A stretch of DNA of 64,000 bases from Jiella pelagia (GCF_026898155.1 NZ_CP114029.1:2894001-2958000), one strand, 5' to 3'. Counted from the first letter of the stretch, positions 18,743 through 29,729 are shown. The notes: a model not told the origin generated them from the letters alone. A program made the numbers and translations.

Positions 18743-20048
18743 ATACATCACGATCCTGATCGTCGCCTCGCTCCTGGCGCTGATGGCGATCGGCATTCCG
18801 CTCGGCGTCACGACGCTGCTCGTCTCGCTCGGAACCGCGATCCTCTATTTCGGCGAGCGGGCCGGCTTCTTTCTCGTCGCCGCCAACGTCACCGAGGTGT
18901 TGCACAAATACGAGCTGATCGCGGTGCCGTTCTTCGTCTTCATGGCGAACGTCCTGGAGCGATCGGGCATCGCCCACACGCTGTTCGAATCCATGGCGAT
19001 CCTCGGCGGAAGGTTCCGCGGCTCCGTCGCCGTGCAGACGACGATCGTTGCGGTCATTCTGGCGGCGATGAGCGGCATCATGGGCGGCGAGATCGTCATG
19101 CTGGGCCTCATCGCTTTGCCGCAGATGCTGCGCCTCGGCTATGACCGGAAGCTGTCGATCGGCATCATCTGCGCCGCCGGCGCGCTGGCGACGCTGATCC
19201 CGCCCTCGGTGGTGCTGATCGTCTACGGCCTCGCCGCGCAGGTCTCGATCACCAAACTCTTCGCCGCCTCGGCGGTGCCCGGGCTGCTGCTCGCCTCGCT
19301 GTTCATCGCCTACATCCTGGTGCGCGTCCGGCTCAATCCGGCACTGGCGCCGATCTACGACATTCCCGAGACCGGCCTGCCGTTCTTCAACCGGCTGAAA
19401 TTCCTCAAGGGTGCCGTCCTGCCGGCCGTCCTGATCACCGTCGTCCTCGGCATGATCTACGGCGGCATCGCCACGGTGACGGAATCCGCCGCCATCGGTG
19501 CGGTCGGTGCCCTCGTGGTCTCGGCGATCCAGCAGCGGCTGTCATGGACGATGATGCGCGACGCCATGCGCCAGACCGTCCTCACCGTCGGCTCGATCAT
19601 CTGGCTGGTGCTCGGCGCCGTCTCGCTGATCGGCATCTACAACCGCATCGGCGGCGGCGAGTTCCTGCGCGATCTCCTCGGTTCGCTCGACATCGCGCCG
19701 CTCATGGTCATCGTCGTGATGATGCTGATCGTCATGGTGCTCGGGACGTTCCTGGAATGGATCGCCATCCTGTTCATCACCGTGCCGATCTTCGCGCCGG
19801 TGGTGGCCGATCTCGGCTTCGATCCGATCTGGTTCGGCGTGCTCTTCGCCATGAACATCCAGATCTACTATCTCTCGCCGCCCTTCGGCCCCGCATGCTT
19901 CTTCCTGAAGTCGGTGACCAAGGATATCGAGTTGCAGGAGATCTTCGCGGCGGTGCTGCCTTTCATCGCGCTGCAGGCGGTGGGCCTGTTCCTGGTGCTG
20001 TTCTTCCCGCAGATCGCGCTGTGGCTGCCGTCGATGCTCGGGAATTAA
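18732..20048 (+). CDS. TRAP transporter large permease, DctM family
   Basis: 438 residues, about twelve hydrophobic segments, the transport subunit of the TRAP importer. Typical DctM features are FFVFMANVLERSGIAHTLFE, AAMSGIMGGEIVMLGLIALP near residue 115 and the PPSVVLIVYGLAA stretch near residue 157. It ends PSMLGN at 20046. It is translationally coupled to dctQ by an 11-base overlap. Its partners are the DctP protein and DctQ just upstream. Confidence 0.93.
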   Translation: MGIEYITILIVASLLALMAIGIPLGVTTLLVSLGTAILYFGERAGFFLVAANVTEVLHKYELIAVPFFVFMANVLERSGIAHTLFESMAILGGRFRGSVAVQTTIVAVILAAMSGIMGGEIVMLGLIALPQMLRLGYDRKLSIGIICAAGALATLIPPSVVLIVYGLAAQVSITKLFAASAVPGLLLASLFIAYILVRVRLNPALAPIYDIPETGLPFFNRLKFLKGAVLPAVLITVVLGMIYGGIATVTESAAIGAVGALVVSAIQQRLSWTMMRDAMRQTVLTVGSIIWLVLGAVSLIGIYNRIGGGEFLRDLLGSLDIAPLMVIVVMMLIVMVLGTFLEWIAILFITVPIFAPVVADLGFDPIWFGVLFAMNIQIYYLSPPFGPACFFLKSVTKDIELQEIFAAVLPFIALQAVGLFLVLFFPQIALWLPSMLGN

Positions 20049-20049
20049 C

Positions 20050-20148
20050 GCATGATCCCGAAAAGTGGGCACCGGTTTTCGGAAAAGATCATGCGCAGAC
20101 AGAATGGTAGAGCGAGATGATGAGCAGAGCTCATTTCATCTCGCTCTA
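20050..20148. repeat. Two adjacent palindromes of a rhizobial dispersed repeat
   Basis: The first palindrome (20050-20094) has outer arms GCATGATC/GATCATGC and inner sequence CCGAAAAGTGG...CCGGTTTTCGG. The second (20108-20148) has perfect 13-base arms, TAGAGCGAGATGA/TCATCTCGCTCTA, around a 15-base loop. From memory, the first unit resembles a dispersed intergenic repeat found in many rhizobial genomes; I cannot confirm copy number from one window. It fills the gap between dctM and the next small gene and may fold in the mRNA. The loop holds one of only two uninterrupted GAGCTC sites in the window (20127-20132). Confidence 0.75.
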
Positions 20149-20161
20149 AGGGAGGCGAACG

Positions 20162-20323
20162 ATGCAGACCAATCTTCACGACGAGAGCGAAGAGGGCATC
20201 CCGGCCGCCGACTTCGACCGCGAGGAGGCGAGCGACGAGGCGAATTTCGGCAACTGGCCGGAGATCGTCGGGCTCGTCGTCGTCGCCCTCGTCACCTTCA
20301 TGATCCTTCAAGTCACGGGATAG
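20162..20323 (+). CDS. Small single-span membrane protein
   Basis: 53 residues, with a very strong ribosome site (AAGGGAGGCGAACG) right before ATG 20162. The first 30 residues are acidic (many Asp and Glu); the rest is one hydrophobic helix, IVGLVVVALVTFMILQVTG. It sits between dctM and the dehydratase on the same strand, 3 bases before the dehydratase ATG, so it is surely translated with them. No function is known to me. It could be an accessory subunit of the TRAP complex, but that is a guess from position. Confidence 0.7.
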   Translation: MQTNLHDESEEGIPAADFDREEASDEANFGNWPEIVGLVVVALVTFMILQVTG

Positions 20324-20326
20324 ACC

Positions 20327-22060
<1,734 letters not shown>

Positions 22061-22116
22061 CGGGCGGCGCGCCTGAAATCGGGCCGCGACGTGCCATCAC
22101 CAACAGGAGACATCAC

Positions 22117-22827
22117 ATGAACGAGGCGACCCGCGAAAAGCTGATGGGCGTTTCCGTGGCGACGCTCGCCACCGCGCTGTTCAAGCGCGGCCTGCGCAAC
22201 CAGGTGATCCAGGGCGTCCATCCGCTCGGGCGCAAGGGCAGGAACATGGTCGGCCCGGCCTTCACCCTGCGCTACATGCCGGCGCGCGAGGACCGCAACC
22301 AACTGTCGGAGTTTTTGAAGCCCGACCATCCCCAGCGGGTGGCCATCGAGACCTGCCCGGAGGGCCACGTGCTCGTCATGGACAGCCGCAAGGACGCCCG
22401 CGCCGCCTCGGCCGGCGACATCCTGATCACCCGGTTGATGGTGCGCGGCGGCGCCGGCGTCGTCACCGATGGCGGTTTCCGCGACGCCGCAACGATCGCC
22501 GAACTCGACATTCCGACCTATCATTCGCGCCCGTCGAGCCCGACGAACCTCACGACCAACGAGGCGATCGCCATCAACGAGCCGATCGGTTGCGGCGACG
22601 CGCCGGTGTTTCCGGGCGACGTGATTGTCGGCGACGACGACTGCGTCATCGTCATTCCGGCCGGTATCGCCGACGAGATCGCCAACGAAGCCTTCGAAAT
22701 GACCGTCTACGAGGATTTCGTGGTGGAGAAGGTGAAGGCCGGCGAGACCATCATCGGGCTCTATCCGCGGACCAAGGACGAGCATCTCGCCGCCTTCCAG
22801 GAATGGCGCAAGACGAACGGTCGGTAG
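22117..22827 (+). CDS. RraA-family protein, probable 4-hydroxy-2-oxoacid aldolase/decarboxylase
   Basis: 236 residues, with AACAGGAGACATCAC before the ATG. RraA/HMG-aldolase fold signature: GDILITRLMVRGGAGVVTDG followed by FRDAATI (the metal and pyruvate contact region, with conserved R and D) and PVFPGDVIVGDDDCVIVIPA. Members split 4-hydroxy-4-methyl-2-oxoglutarate or similar acids to pyruvate, decarboxylate oxaloacetate, or inhibit RNase E. Given its place right after a sugar-acid dehydratase, an enzymatic role downstream of that dehydratase is more likely than RNase E control. Confidence 0.83.
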   Translation: MNEATREKLMGVSVATLATALFKRGLRNQVIQGVHPLGRKGRNMVGPAFTLRYMPAREDRNQLSEFLKPDHPQRVAIETCPEGHVLVMDSRKDARAASAGDILITRLMVRGGAGVVTDGGFRDAATIAELDIPTYHSRPSSPTNLTTNEAIAINEPIGCGDAPVFPGDVIVGDDDCVIVIPAGIADEIANEAFEMTVYEDFVVEKVKAGETIIGLYPRTKDEHLAAFQEWRKTNGR

Positions 22828-22924
22828 ACGGGTCGCACGAGCGGGGCGCAGTAACCGCCATCACGATACCGGGACGTCGGTTGAAACGATCGCTCCGTCG
22901 GGTATAACGATCTTCCGCTAGGGA

Positions 22925-25633
22925 ATGGGAGATCGCCCGTTGAACTATCGTTCCGTACGCCCGGATGAGAGCGGCCTGCCCCGCGTGGCCCTGTCCTTCT
23001 CCTCTCCCAACGGCTTCTCCCTCGCAGCCGCGATCGCCGTCCTGACGATCGCCGGGTTCTGTCTGCCGCCGACGGGCGCAGCGGCGGCGCCGCTGGACCG
23101 CCGCACGGCGCCGCTTGCCGCTCCCGGCAGTCCTTCGCCACAGGCATCGTCGCCCGGCGCTGCCGACAGCCGTCCCGGCGAGCCGCCGGCCGCATCTTCC
23201 AGCGAAACGCAGGCGAACCGAGAGGCGATCGAGATCTGCGACGCTCTCGCCTCCGACCCCGACGACGTGACGCGGCCGCAGGGCCTTTCGGGCGAGCGCA
23301 GCCCCGACGCCGTCGATTTCGCACGCGCCATCCCGGCCTGCACGACGGCTCTCTCCGCCCATCCCGAAGAGCCGCGCTACGCCTTTCAGCTCGCCCGCGC
23401 CTATCGCTCGGCCGAGCGCTACGACGAGGCCGTTCGCACCTACGACCAGGCCGCCAGGGCCGGCCATGCGGCTGCGCAATATGACCTCGGGCAGATGTAT
23501 GACGACGGGCTGGGCGTCGCGGAGGACGACACGAGGGCGCTCGCGCTCTTTCGGCAAAGCGCCGGGGCGGGAACGCCATGGGCCCTCTATGCCCTCGGTC
23601 TGATGCACAGGGACGGTCGCGCAGGACTTTCGCCGAACCCCGAGGAGGCCGCCCGGCTGCTGCTTCGCGCCGCCGAGGCGGGCCTTGCCGCTGCGCAGCT
23701 CGAGGTCGGCTACATGCAGCAGGCCGGTATCGGCTTTCCGGCCGACGATGCGGCGGCGCTTGCATGGTTCCGCAAGGCGGCGGATGCCGGCAATGCCGAC
23801 GCGCTGATGTGGATCGGCAGTTTTCACGAGAATGGCCGCGGCGGTCTCACGAAGAGCGACGAGATCGCGCTCGACTTCTATCGCCGCGCGTCCGAGGGCG
23901 GCAATCTGTTTGCGACGAACATGGTCGGGCTGTTCACCGCCGACGGCCGTGGCGGACTGACGGCCGATTCCGAGAAGGCCGTTGCCCTCTATCGCAAGGC
24001 GGCCGAAGGCGGCGACCCTGACGGCCAGGTAAACCTCGGCTGGGAACTGGCGAACAATGGCGGAGGCACCGAGGCCGAAGCTCTGGAGTGGTTTCGCAAG
24101 GCCGCCGATGCGGGCAATGCCAATGGGTTGATGTGGCTCGGCAGTTTCCACGAAAACGGTCGCGGCGGCTTGGCAAAGAACGACGAGACCGCGCTCGATT
24201 TTTACCGCCGGGCATCCGAGGCCGGCAACGTCTTCGCCACCAACATGATCGGGGTGTTCACGATGGACGGCCGCGGTGGTCTTGCCGCCGACGCCGAAGC
24301 GGCCGTCCGCCTGTTTCGCCAGGCAGCCGAGGCCGGCGACCGGGACGCCCAGGTCAATCTCGCCTGGCGGTTGGCGAATGGCGAGGGCGCGGCCAAGGAT
24401 GAGGCGGAAGCGCTGCAGTGGTTCGGCAAGGCGGCCGAAGCGGGCGATCTCGAAGCCCAGAACAGCTACGGCTTCCGTCTCATCAAGGGCATCGGCGCGA
24501 AGGCTGACCCCGAGGAGGGCGTGACGTGGCTGCGGCGCGCGGCCGAGGCCGGCCTCGCAACGGCGCAGCTCAATCTCGGCAAGATGTACGAGGATGGTGT
24601 CGGGGTTGGGCAGGACTATGCCGAGGCCGCCGCGTGGTACGAAAAGGCGGTCGCACAGGGAGACAGCGGCAGCGCGATCAATCTCGGTTTCCTGTATTCG
24701 AAAGGCCGCGGCGTCGAACAGGACGAGACGCGGGCGGTGGCGCTCTACCGACAGGGAGCCGAAGCCGGCGAGCCCATCGGCCAGTACAATCTCGCCTTGA
24801 TGTACGACACCGGCCGCGGCGTCGCCGAGGACCGCGCTGAGGCCCTGCGCTGGTATCGCAAGGCGGCGGAAGCCGGCGAAGCCGACGCCCAGACGGAAAT
24901 CGCTCTGGCCTATCTCGAAGGCAGCGGGCTCGAACAGGACGACCGCCAGGCCTTCGAGTGGTTCCTGAGGGCGGCCGAGAATGGCTCGGCGGACGCGCAG
25001 ACCAATCTGTCGATCCTCTACGTCAATGGGCGCGGCACCGAACGAAACCTCGGGGAGGGGGTGAAATGGTTGCGCGCCGCCGCCGCCCAGGGCGACCGGT
25101 TCGGTGAATTCGGTCTTGGGCTGGCCTATCTGAGCGGCCGGGGTGTGAAAGCGAACGCGGCCGAGGGCAGGCAGTGGCTTGAAAAGGCGGCGGAAAAGGG
25201 CCTCGGCGAGGCCCAGCTCAAGCTGGCCGAACTGCATGAAGACGGCCGTGGCGGGATCAAGAATCCCAAGGCGGCTCTCCACTGGTACCGGGCGGCGGCG
25301 GCCTCAGGTCGTGGCGAGGCCCTCGGCATCCTCGCCGAGCGATACCGCACTGGCCGCGGCGTCCCGGCCGACGAGGTCGCTGCCGTTGCGCTCGACCGTA
25401 TGGCGGCCGAACGAGACGACGCGCCGGCGCAGTTTCGGCTCGGCAAGGCGCTGATGGAAGGGCGCGGCCTGCCGAAGGATGAGACGCAGGCCATCGAATG
25501 GTATCGGCGTGCCGCCGCCGGCGGTGACAAGGATGCGCAGGCTGCGTTGCAGGCGCTCGGCTTGTCCGGCGAAGACGAGGCTGCGGGGCAGGAAAGCGAA
25601 CCGGCAGCAACCGGCGACACTGCCGCCGAATGA
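22925..25633 (+). CDS. Secreted Sel1-like repeat protein
   Basis: 902 residues. An N-terminal hydrophobic stretch (LAAAIAVLTIAGFCLPPTGA, about residues 33-52) is probably a signal peptide or anchor. From about residue 140 to 890 there are about twenty tandem Sel1-like repeats of about 36 residues, with the consensus A...WYRKAAEAGDADAQ..LG.MYE.GRGV..D. Two long blocks (around 23760-23930 and 24090-24260) are near copies (WIGSFHENGRGGLTK and WLGSFHENGRGGLAK), showing recent internal duplication. Such alpha-solenoids mediate protein contacts, often in envelope or signalling roles. It stands alone, and its partner cannot be told. Confidence 0.87.
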   Translation: MGDRPLNYRSVRPDESGLPRVALSFSSPNGFSLAAAIAVLTIAGFCLPPTGAAAAPLDRRTAPLAAPGSPSPQASSPGAADSRPGEPPAASSSETQANREAIEICDALASDPDDVTRPQGLSGERSPDAVDFARAIPACTTALSAHPEEPRYAFQLARAYRSAERYDEAVRTYDQAARAGHAAAQYDLGQMYDDGLGVAEDDTRALALFRQSAGAGTPWALYALGLMHRDGRAGLSPNPEEAARLLLRAAEAGLAAAQLEVGYMQQAGIGFPADDAAALAWFRKAADAGNADALMWIGSFHENGRGGLTKSDEIALDFYRRASEGGNLFATNMVGLFTADGRGGLTADSEKAVALYRKAAEGGDPDGQVNLGWELANNGGGTEAEALEWFRKAADAGNANGLMWLGSFHENGRGGLAKNDETALDFYRRASEAGNVFATNMIGVFTMDGRGGLAADAEAAVRLFRQAAEAGDRDAQVNLAWRLANGEGAAKDEAEALQWFGKAAEAGDLEAQNSYGFRLIKGIGAKADPEEGVTWLRRAAEAGLATAQLNLGKMYEDGVGVGQDYAEAAAWYEKAVAQGDSGSAINLGFLYSKGRGVEQDETRAVALYRQGAEAGEPIGQYNLALMYDTGRGVAEDRAEALRWYRKAAEAGEADAQTEIALAYLEGSGLEQDDRQAFEWFLRAAENGSADAQTNLSILYVNGRGTERNLGEGVKWLRAAAAQGDRFGEFGLGLAYLSGRGVKANAAEGRQWLEKAAEKGLGEAQLKLAELHEDGRGGIKNPKAALHWYRAAAASGRGEALGILAERYRTGRGVPADEVAAVALDRMAAERDDAPAQFRLGKALMEGRGLPKDETQAIEWYRRAAAGGDKDAQAALQALGLSGEDEAAGQESEPAATGDTAAE

Positions 25634-25666
25634 TCGAAACCGAGTTCGGTAGCTCGCGGCTTCCGC

Positions 25667-26485
25667 TCAGCCGGCCTTGGACGAAAACGACGCCGAGACC
25701 TCGTGGTCGCTGCCGGGATAGGTCAGGCGGACGAAGGTGATCGGCCGCCCTTCGCTGGTCGTGCGGCGCCAGATGGCAAGACAGGGCGCGCCTTCGGCGA
25801 TCAGCAGGCGGCCGGCGGTCTCACGATCGGCGGCGACCGCCTTGATGCGGTATTCGACGTCGGACCATGGCACTCGCGAAACCAGCCAGGCGCCCGGCGA
25901 CGTCGCCTCGAAATCGGCGGTTTCGGCTTCCGGCACGGCGTCGAGGCTGATCAGCCGGTCCTCGAAGCAGAAGGGCTGGCGGGCGGCAAAATGCCGGCAC
26001 TGGATGGCGACGACACGCGTCTCCTCGCCGAGCCGCTCGGCCTCGGCTGTAGAAGCCTTGCGGATCTCGCGACTGATGATTTCGAAATGATAGGGCAGGC
26101 CGAGGGCTGCGACCTCCCGGCCGATGTCGACGATCTCGACGATCACCGAGGCCGACTGCGGGCGACGAACGAAGGTGCCGGCCTTGCGCCGCCGCTCGAT
26201 CAGCCCGGCGGCGGCAAGCTGGGTCATCGCCTTGTTCACGGTCATGCGCGAGCAGCCGTAGCTTTTCGCAATGTCCTGTTCGAAGGGAAGCTGGGTGCCC
26301 GGCGGCCATTCGCCGGAAAGGATTCGCGATCTCAGATCCTCGAGGATCTGCTGGTGCAGGCTCTTTCTGCCAGCGCCGCTAGCGCCACCATCACCGCCCC
26401 TGCCGACCTGCGCCTTGCTGCGACGGCCGTCGCCGCCGCCCTTCGGGCCGCCCGCTTCCTCCGCCGGGTTTGCGAGATGCTGCAT
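25667..26485 (-). CDS. hutC: HutC histidine-utilisation repressor (GntR/HutC family)
   Basis: 272 residues. A Gly/Lys-rich leader of about 40 residues is followed by the GntR winged helix (LSGEWPPGTQLPFEQDIAKS, then YGCSRMTVNKAMTQL) and a UTRA ligand domain (SREIRKASTAEAERL, EDRLISLDAVPE, DVEYRIKAVAADRE). HutC proteins bind urocanate, which releases them from hut operators. It is the last gene of the importer operon, six bases after the ATPase stop. Likely operators are at 31144-31160 and 29611-29630. The true start may be nearer the helix-turn-helix. Confidence 0.9.
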   Translation of the reverse strand: MQHLANPAEEAGGPKGGGDGRRSKAQVGRGGDGGASGAGRKSLHQQILEDLRSRILSGEWPPGTQLPFEQDIAKSYGCSRMTVNKAMTQLAAAGLIERRRKAGTFVRRPQSASVIVEIVDIGREVAALGLPYHFEIISREIRKASTAEAERLGEETRVVAIQCRHFAARQPFCFEDRLISLDAVPEAETADFEATSPGAWLVSRVPWSDVEYRIKAVAADRETAGRLLIAEGAPCLAIWRRTTSEGRPITFVRLTYPGSDHEVSASFSSKAG

Positions 26486-26491
26486 GGTCGG

Positions 26492-27286
26492 TCAGACGAG
26501 CGTCGCCGCGCCGCGGTCGAGATAGGTTTCGAGAAACTGTTCGAGACGCGGATGGCGGGGCGTGCCGAAGATCTCCGCCGGCGGTCCGTCGAGCAAAAGC
26601 TTGCCGTGGTCGAGAAAGGCGATCTTCTGGCCGACGCTGGCGGCAAAGCCGATCTCGTGGGTGACGATGACGAGGGTCATGCCCGTCTCCGCCAGTTCGC
26701 GCATGACGTTCAGCACCTCGCCGGTCAGTTCCGGATCGAGCGACGCGGTCGGCTCGTCGAAGAGCAGGATGTCCGGCGAAAGCGCCAGCGCCCGGGCGAT
26801 GGCGACGCGCTGCTGCTGGCCGCCGGAAAGTTCGGACGGGTAGTGGTGGCCGCGATCGGAGAGGCCGACGCGGGCGAGCTGCTGATTGCCGATCTCGTTC
26901 GCCGCCGATCGCTTCATGCCCTGGACGGTGACGAGCGCCTCGGTGACGTTGCCGAGCGCCGTCATGTGCGGCCACAGATTGAATTGCTGGAACACCATGC
27001 CGATCTTGGCCCGCACCCGGCGGATATCGCCCGCGGAAAGCCGCGTCCTCGAGCGGCCGCCGCCAGGGTCGGCGAAGCCGAGCGGATCGCCGTCGATCTC
27101 GATGAGCCCGGAGGTGGTCTCCTCCAGAAAGGCGATGCAGCGCAGGAGCGTCGACTTGCCGGAGCCGGAGGGGCCGAGCAGGCAGGTGGTCGAGCCCTTC
27201 GGCACCGATAGCTCGATGCCCTTCAACACTTCTGTATTGCCGAAGGACTTGTGAACGTCGCGGATGCGGACGGCGGGACGGGTCAT
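26492..27286 (-). CDS. Amino-acid (probably histidine) ABC transporter ATPase
   Basis: 264 residues from ATG 27286. Polar amino-acid (HisP/GlnQ-like) ATPase: Walker A LLGPSGSGKSTLLR, Q-loop GMVFQQFNLWPHMTALGN, signature LSGGQQQRVAIARAL, Walker B ILLFDEPTASLDPEL and the switch His in IVTHEIGFAA. It overlaps the upstream permease stop by one base. Its position in the hut locus points to histidine or urocanate as cargo. Confidence 0.93.
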   Translation of the reverse strand: MTRPAVRIRDVHKSFGNTEVLKGIELSVPKGSTTCLLGPSGSGKSTLLRCIAFLEETTSGLIEIDGDPLGFADPGGGRSRTRLSAGDIRRVRAKIGMVFQQFNLWPHMTALGNVTEALVTVQGMKRSAANEIGNQQLARVGLSDRGHHYPSELSGGQQQRVAIARALALSPDILLFDEPTASLDPELTGEVLNVMRELAETGMTLVIVTHEIGFAASVGQKIAFLDHGKLLLDGPPAEIFGTPRHPRLEQFLETYLDRGAATLV

Positions 27287-27951
27287 CAAACGGCGAACCT
27301 GAACTTGGATAGCTTCTTTTCGGCGAGGCGGCCGAGCCAGTCGGAGATCTCCACCAGCGCCCAGTAGAACAGCGCCAGCATCGTCATCGCCTCGACGAAG
27401 GCATATTGCTGGGAGCCGATGGCGCCGACGACGAGGGTCAGCTCGGGCACCGTGATGATCGACAGGATCGCCGTCTCCTTCATCAGGATGATCGCCATGT
27501 TCACCAGCTGCGGCAGGACCAGCATGGTCATTTCCGGCACGAGGATGCGCCGGACGATCTGGCCCCGTGACAGGCCGACGCATTCGGCCGCTTCGACATG
27601 GCCGGGCGGGATCGCCGCAAATCCGGCGCGGAAGATTTCGCTGAAATAGGCCGAGCCGTAGACCGTCATGCCGAGGAGGCCCGCCGGGATCGGCTCGAGC
27701 GAGAGGCCGATGAACGGGCCGCCGAAATAGAGCAGGAACAGCTGGATCAGGAACGGCGTGCCGCGGATCACCTCGACATAGAGCCGCAGGAGAAGGTTCA
27801 GCCAGAGCGGCCCGTAGCGGCGGAGCCCCGCGACGACGAAGCCGAGGAGAACGGCGAGGATGGTCGCGACGATCCAGATCCAGATGGTGTTCCAGAAGGC
27901 CGAGAGGATCTGCGGGAGCTGCTGCCAGACGACGGAGAAGTCGATGCTCAT
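27286..27951 (-). CDS. Amino-acid ABC transporter permease (HisM/HisQ-like)
   Basis: 221 residues with about five hydrophobic segments. The family entry motif RGTPFLIQLFLLYFGGP is present, and the EAA loop region (GHVEAAECVGLSRGQIVRRI) is near residue 125. It pairs with the permease at 27948-28592, whose stop it overlaps by four bases, to form the heterodimeric channel of the hut-linked importer. Confidence 0.92.
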   Translation of the reverse strand: MSIDFSVVWQQLPQILSAFWNTIWIWIVATILAVLLGFVVAGLRRYGPLWLNLLLRLYVEVIRGTPFLIQLFLLYFGGPFIGLSLEPIPAGLLGMTVYGSAYFSEIFRAGFAAIPPGHVEAAECVGLSRGQIVRRILVPEMTMLVLPQLVNMAIILMKETAILSIITVPELTLVVGAIGSQQYAFVEAMTMLALFYWALVEISDWLGRLAEKKLSKFRFAV

Positions 27952-28592
27952 CGGCTGCTTCCCGTCCGCATCAGCCGCTCGGCGAGCGAGCCACCGCCGG
28001 CCACCAGCCAGCAGATGACGAGATAGATCGCCCCGGCCACCGAATAGAAGAGCAGCGGCCGGAAGGTCGAGGCCGACAGGTTCTGCGCCATGCGGGTGAG
28101 TTCGATGACGCCGACGACGGAGATCAGCGAGGAGGCTTTCAGGATCAGGATCATCTCGTTGACGAGCGCCGGCAAAGTGAGGCGGAAGGCGATCGGCGCG
28201 CGGATGCGGCGCAGCTGCTGCCAGGGCGACATGCCGACCATGTCGGCGGCCTCGATCAGGCCGCGCGGCACCGAATTGAAGCCGCCGCGCAGATTCTCCG
28301 CCTGATAGGCCGCCGTGCAGAGCGACAGGCCGGCAATCGCTGCGACCTCGCTCGGCACCAGGATGCCGAGCACGGGCAGAAGGTTGTAGATCAACAGCAG
28401 CTGGACGAGCAGCGGCACGCCGCGGAACAGGCTGACATAGACCGTCGCCGGGATCGACAGGAGCCTGCGGGGCGAAAGTTTCGCGGCGCAGACGAGGAGG
28501 CCGATAGCCAGCCCGATGGCGATCGAGATCGCGCTGAGGAGGACGGTCTTGCCCGCCGCCCAGAGCATCAGTTCGAAGAGGCGTGTCGACAT
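27948..28592 (-). CDS. Amino-acid ABC transporter permease (HisQ/HisM-like)
   Basis: 214 residues, five hydrophobic segments, first permease of the operon. The entry motif is FRGVPLLVQLLLIYNLLP, and the EAA loop (PRGLIEAADMVGMSPWQQLR) lies near residue 115. It lies 116 bases downstream of the binding-protein gene and is coupled by a four-base overlap to the second permease. Confidence 0.92.
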   Translation of the reverse strand: MSTRLFELMLWAAGKTVLLSAISIAIGLAIGLLVCAAKLSPRRLLSIPATVYVSLFRGVPLLVQLLLIYNLLPVLGILVPSEVAAIAGLSLCTAAYQAENLRGGFNSVPRGLIEAADMVGMSPWQQLRRIRAPIAFRLTLPALVNEMILILKASSLISVVGVIELTRMAQNLSASTFRPLLFYSVAGAIYLVICWLVAGGGSLAERLMRTGSSR

Positions 28593-28708
28593 GTCGGGAC
28601 GGCCGGTCCTCTTCGGTTACGTCGGATGCGGAGCCGCAAGGGCGGAACGAGACCGCGCCGGATGGCAGGCGCGGCCTCTGTCGTCAATCGGATGGGATGC
28701 GTTTCGGG

Positions 28709-29551
28709 TCAGACCTTCGGGGTCGGCGCTTCGTCCGGGGTGTCGAAGCTCTGGCCGAACCACTTCTCCTGCATCTCGCCCATGCGGCCGTCCGCCTTGA
28801 TCTTCAGGAGCGCGTCGTTGACCGCGTCGAGCAGCGACTGGTCCTCGGGGCGCTTCGAGCCGATGAAGCCGAAATAGGACTGTTGGCCGAAGGGCGGCAG
28901 GACGACCTCGAACACCGAAGGCTGCTGCTCGGCGACGAAGGCAATGTTCGGCAGGGAGTTGGCGACGGCGACGATACGCCCGGCGGCAAGATCGGCATAG
29001 GCCTCGTTGAAGCCGACATATTCGCGGGTCTCGATCGGCTCCGGCAGCGTCTCGCCATAGGCCTGGAGCTGGGCGAGCTGGGCGGTCGCCTTGCCGGCGC
29101 CGGCGAGCTTGCCGGCGATGTCCTCGGGCTTCTGGATCGTGTCGTCGCCGGCCTTTTTCAGGAGCGCGACGGTCGCCTCGGCGACCGGCGTCAGGAAGCG
29201 GTAGCGCTCGACGCGGGCCTTTGTGATGGTGGCGGGACCTGCGACCATGTCGAACTGGCCGGCTTCGAGGCCCGGCAGCACGCCGTCCCAGGGCAGGGTC
29301 ACCCAGTTGATCGTAACGCCCATCTCCTTGCCGATCTCCTCGAAGACGTCGACGTTGAGGCCGACATGGGCGCCGGTCTCGTCGATGAAGTCGAAGGGGG
29401 CGAAGGCGGTCTCCGTGCCGACGGAAAGGGTGCCGGCGGACTTGACGCGCTCGAGCGCGTCCTGCGCGTTGGCGTTGGACACGAGGCCCAGCGGCGCCGC
29501 CAGGATCATGGTCAGCCCGAGGGCCGCTTTCAGGAAGATGCGCTTGGTCAT
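28709..29551 (-). CDS. Amino-acid-binding periplasmic protein of the hut-linked importer
   Basis: 280 residues. A signal peptide (LGLTMILAAPLGLVSNANA) is followed by the family-3 solute-binding pattern: GTLSVGTETAFAPFDFIDET, then VDVFEEIGKEMGVTINWVTL, and the inter-lobe region FDMVAGPATITKARVERYRF. It captures an amino acid in the periplasm. Histidine or urocanate is inferred from its position between hutC and hutF and a HutC-like site 60-80 bases upstream. Confidence 0.9.
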   Translation of the reverse strand: MTKRIFLKAALGLTMILAAPLGLVSNANAQDALERVKSAGTLSVGTETAFAPFDFIDETGAHVGLNVDVFEEIGKEMGVTINWVTLPWDGVLPGLEAGQFDMVAGPATITKARVERYRFLTPVAEATVALLKKAGDDTIQKPEDIAGKLAGAGKATAQLAQLQAYGETLPEPIETREYVGFNEAYADLAAGRIVAVANSLPNIAFVAEQQPSVFEVVLPPFGQQSYFGFIGSKRPEDQSLLDAVNDALLKIKADGRMGEMQEKWFGQSFDTPDEAPTPKV

Positions 29552-29610
29552 ATCGAACTCCGGTTCGGGCGATCGGAATGCCGCCTCAAAGCCGCGAGGC
29601 CGGCAGCGGG

Positions 29611-29630
29611 GCGTTAAGCCTAGACATAAC
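29611..29630 (-). promoter_or_regulatory. Candidate HutC operator upstream of the importer operon
   Basis: On the minus strand this region reads GTTATGTCTAGGCTTAACGC. It shares TTATGTCTA, and a loosely similar following stretch ending in TTAA, with the site between hutF and hutI. It is 60-80 bases before the binding-protein start, where an operator is expected. A TTGACA on the same strand a little further upstream could be the -35 element. Confidence 0.45.
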
Positions 29631-29729
29631 GAAGCGGCTCCGCCTCATAATGTCAATAGTTGTGCAGTTTTTCGACAGCCTGATTTTTGCTCAGCGACGG
29701 TGGCGTAGGGTGGGCCGCAACGGTGTCGC

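Noticed and set aside
22751-25282. 843-residue minus-strand frame opposite the Sel1-repeat gene
   Set aside because: It is the mirror of the repeat codons; the plus strand carries a recognised repeat family with a signal peptide.
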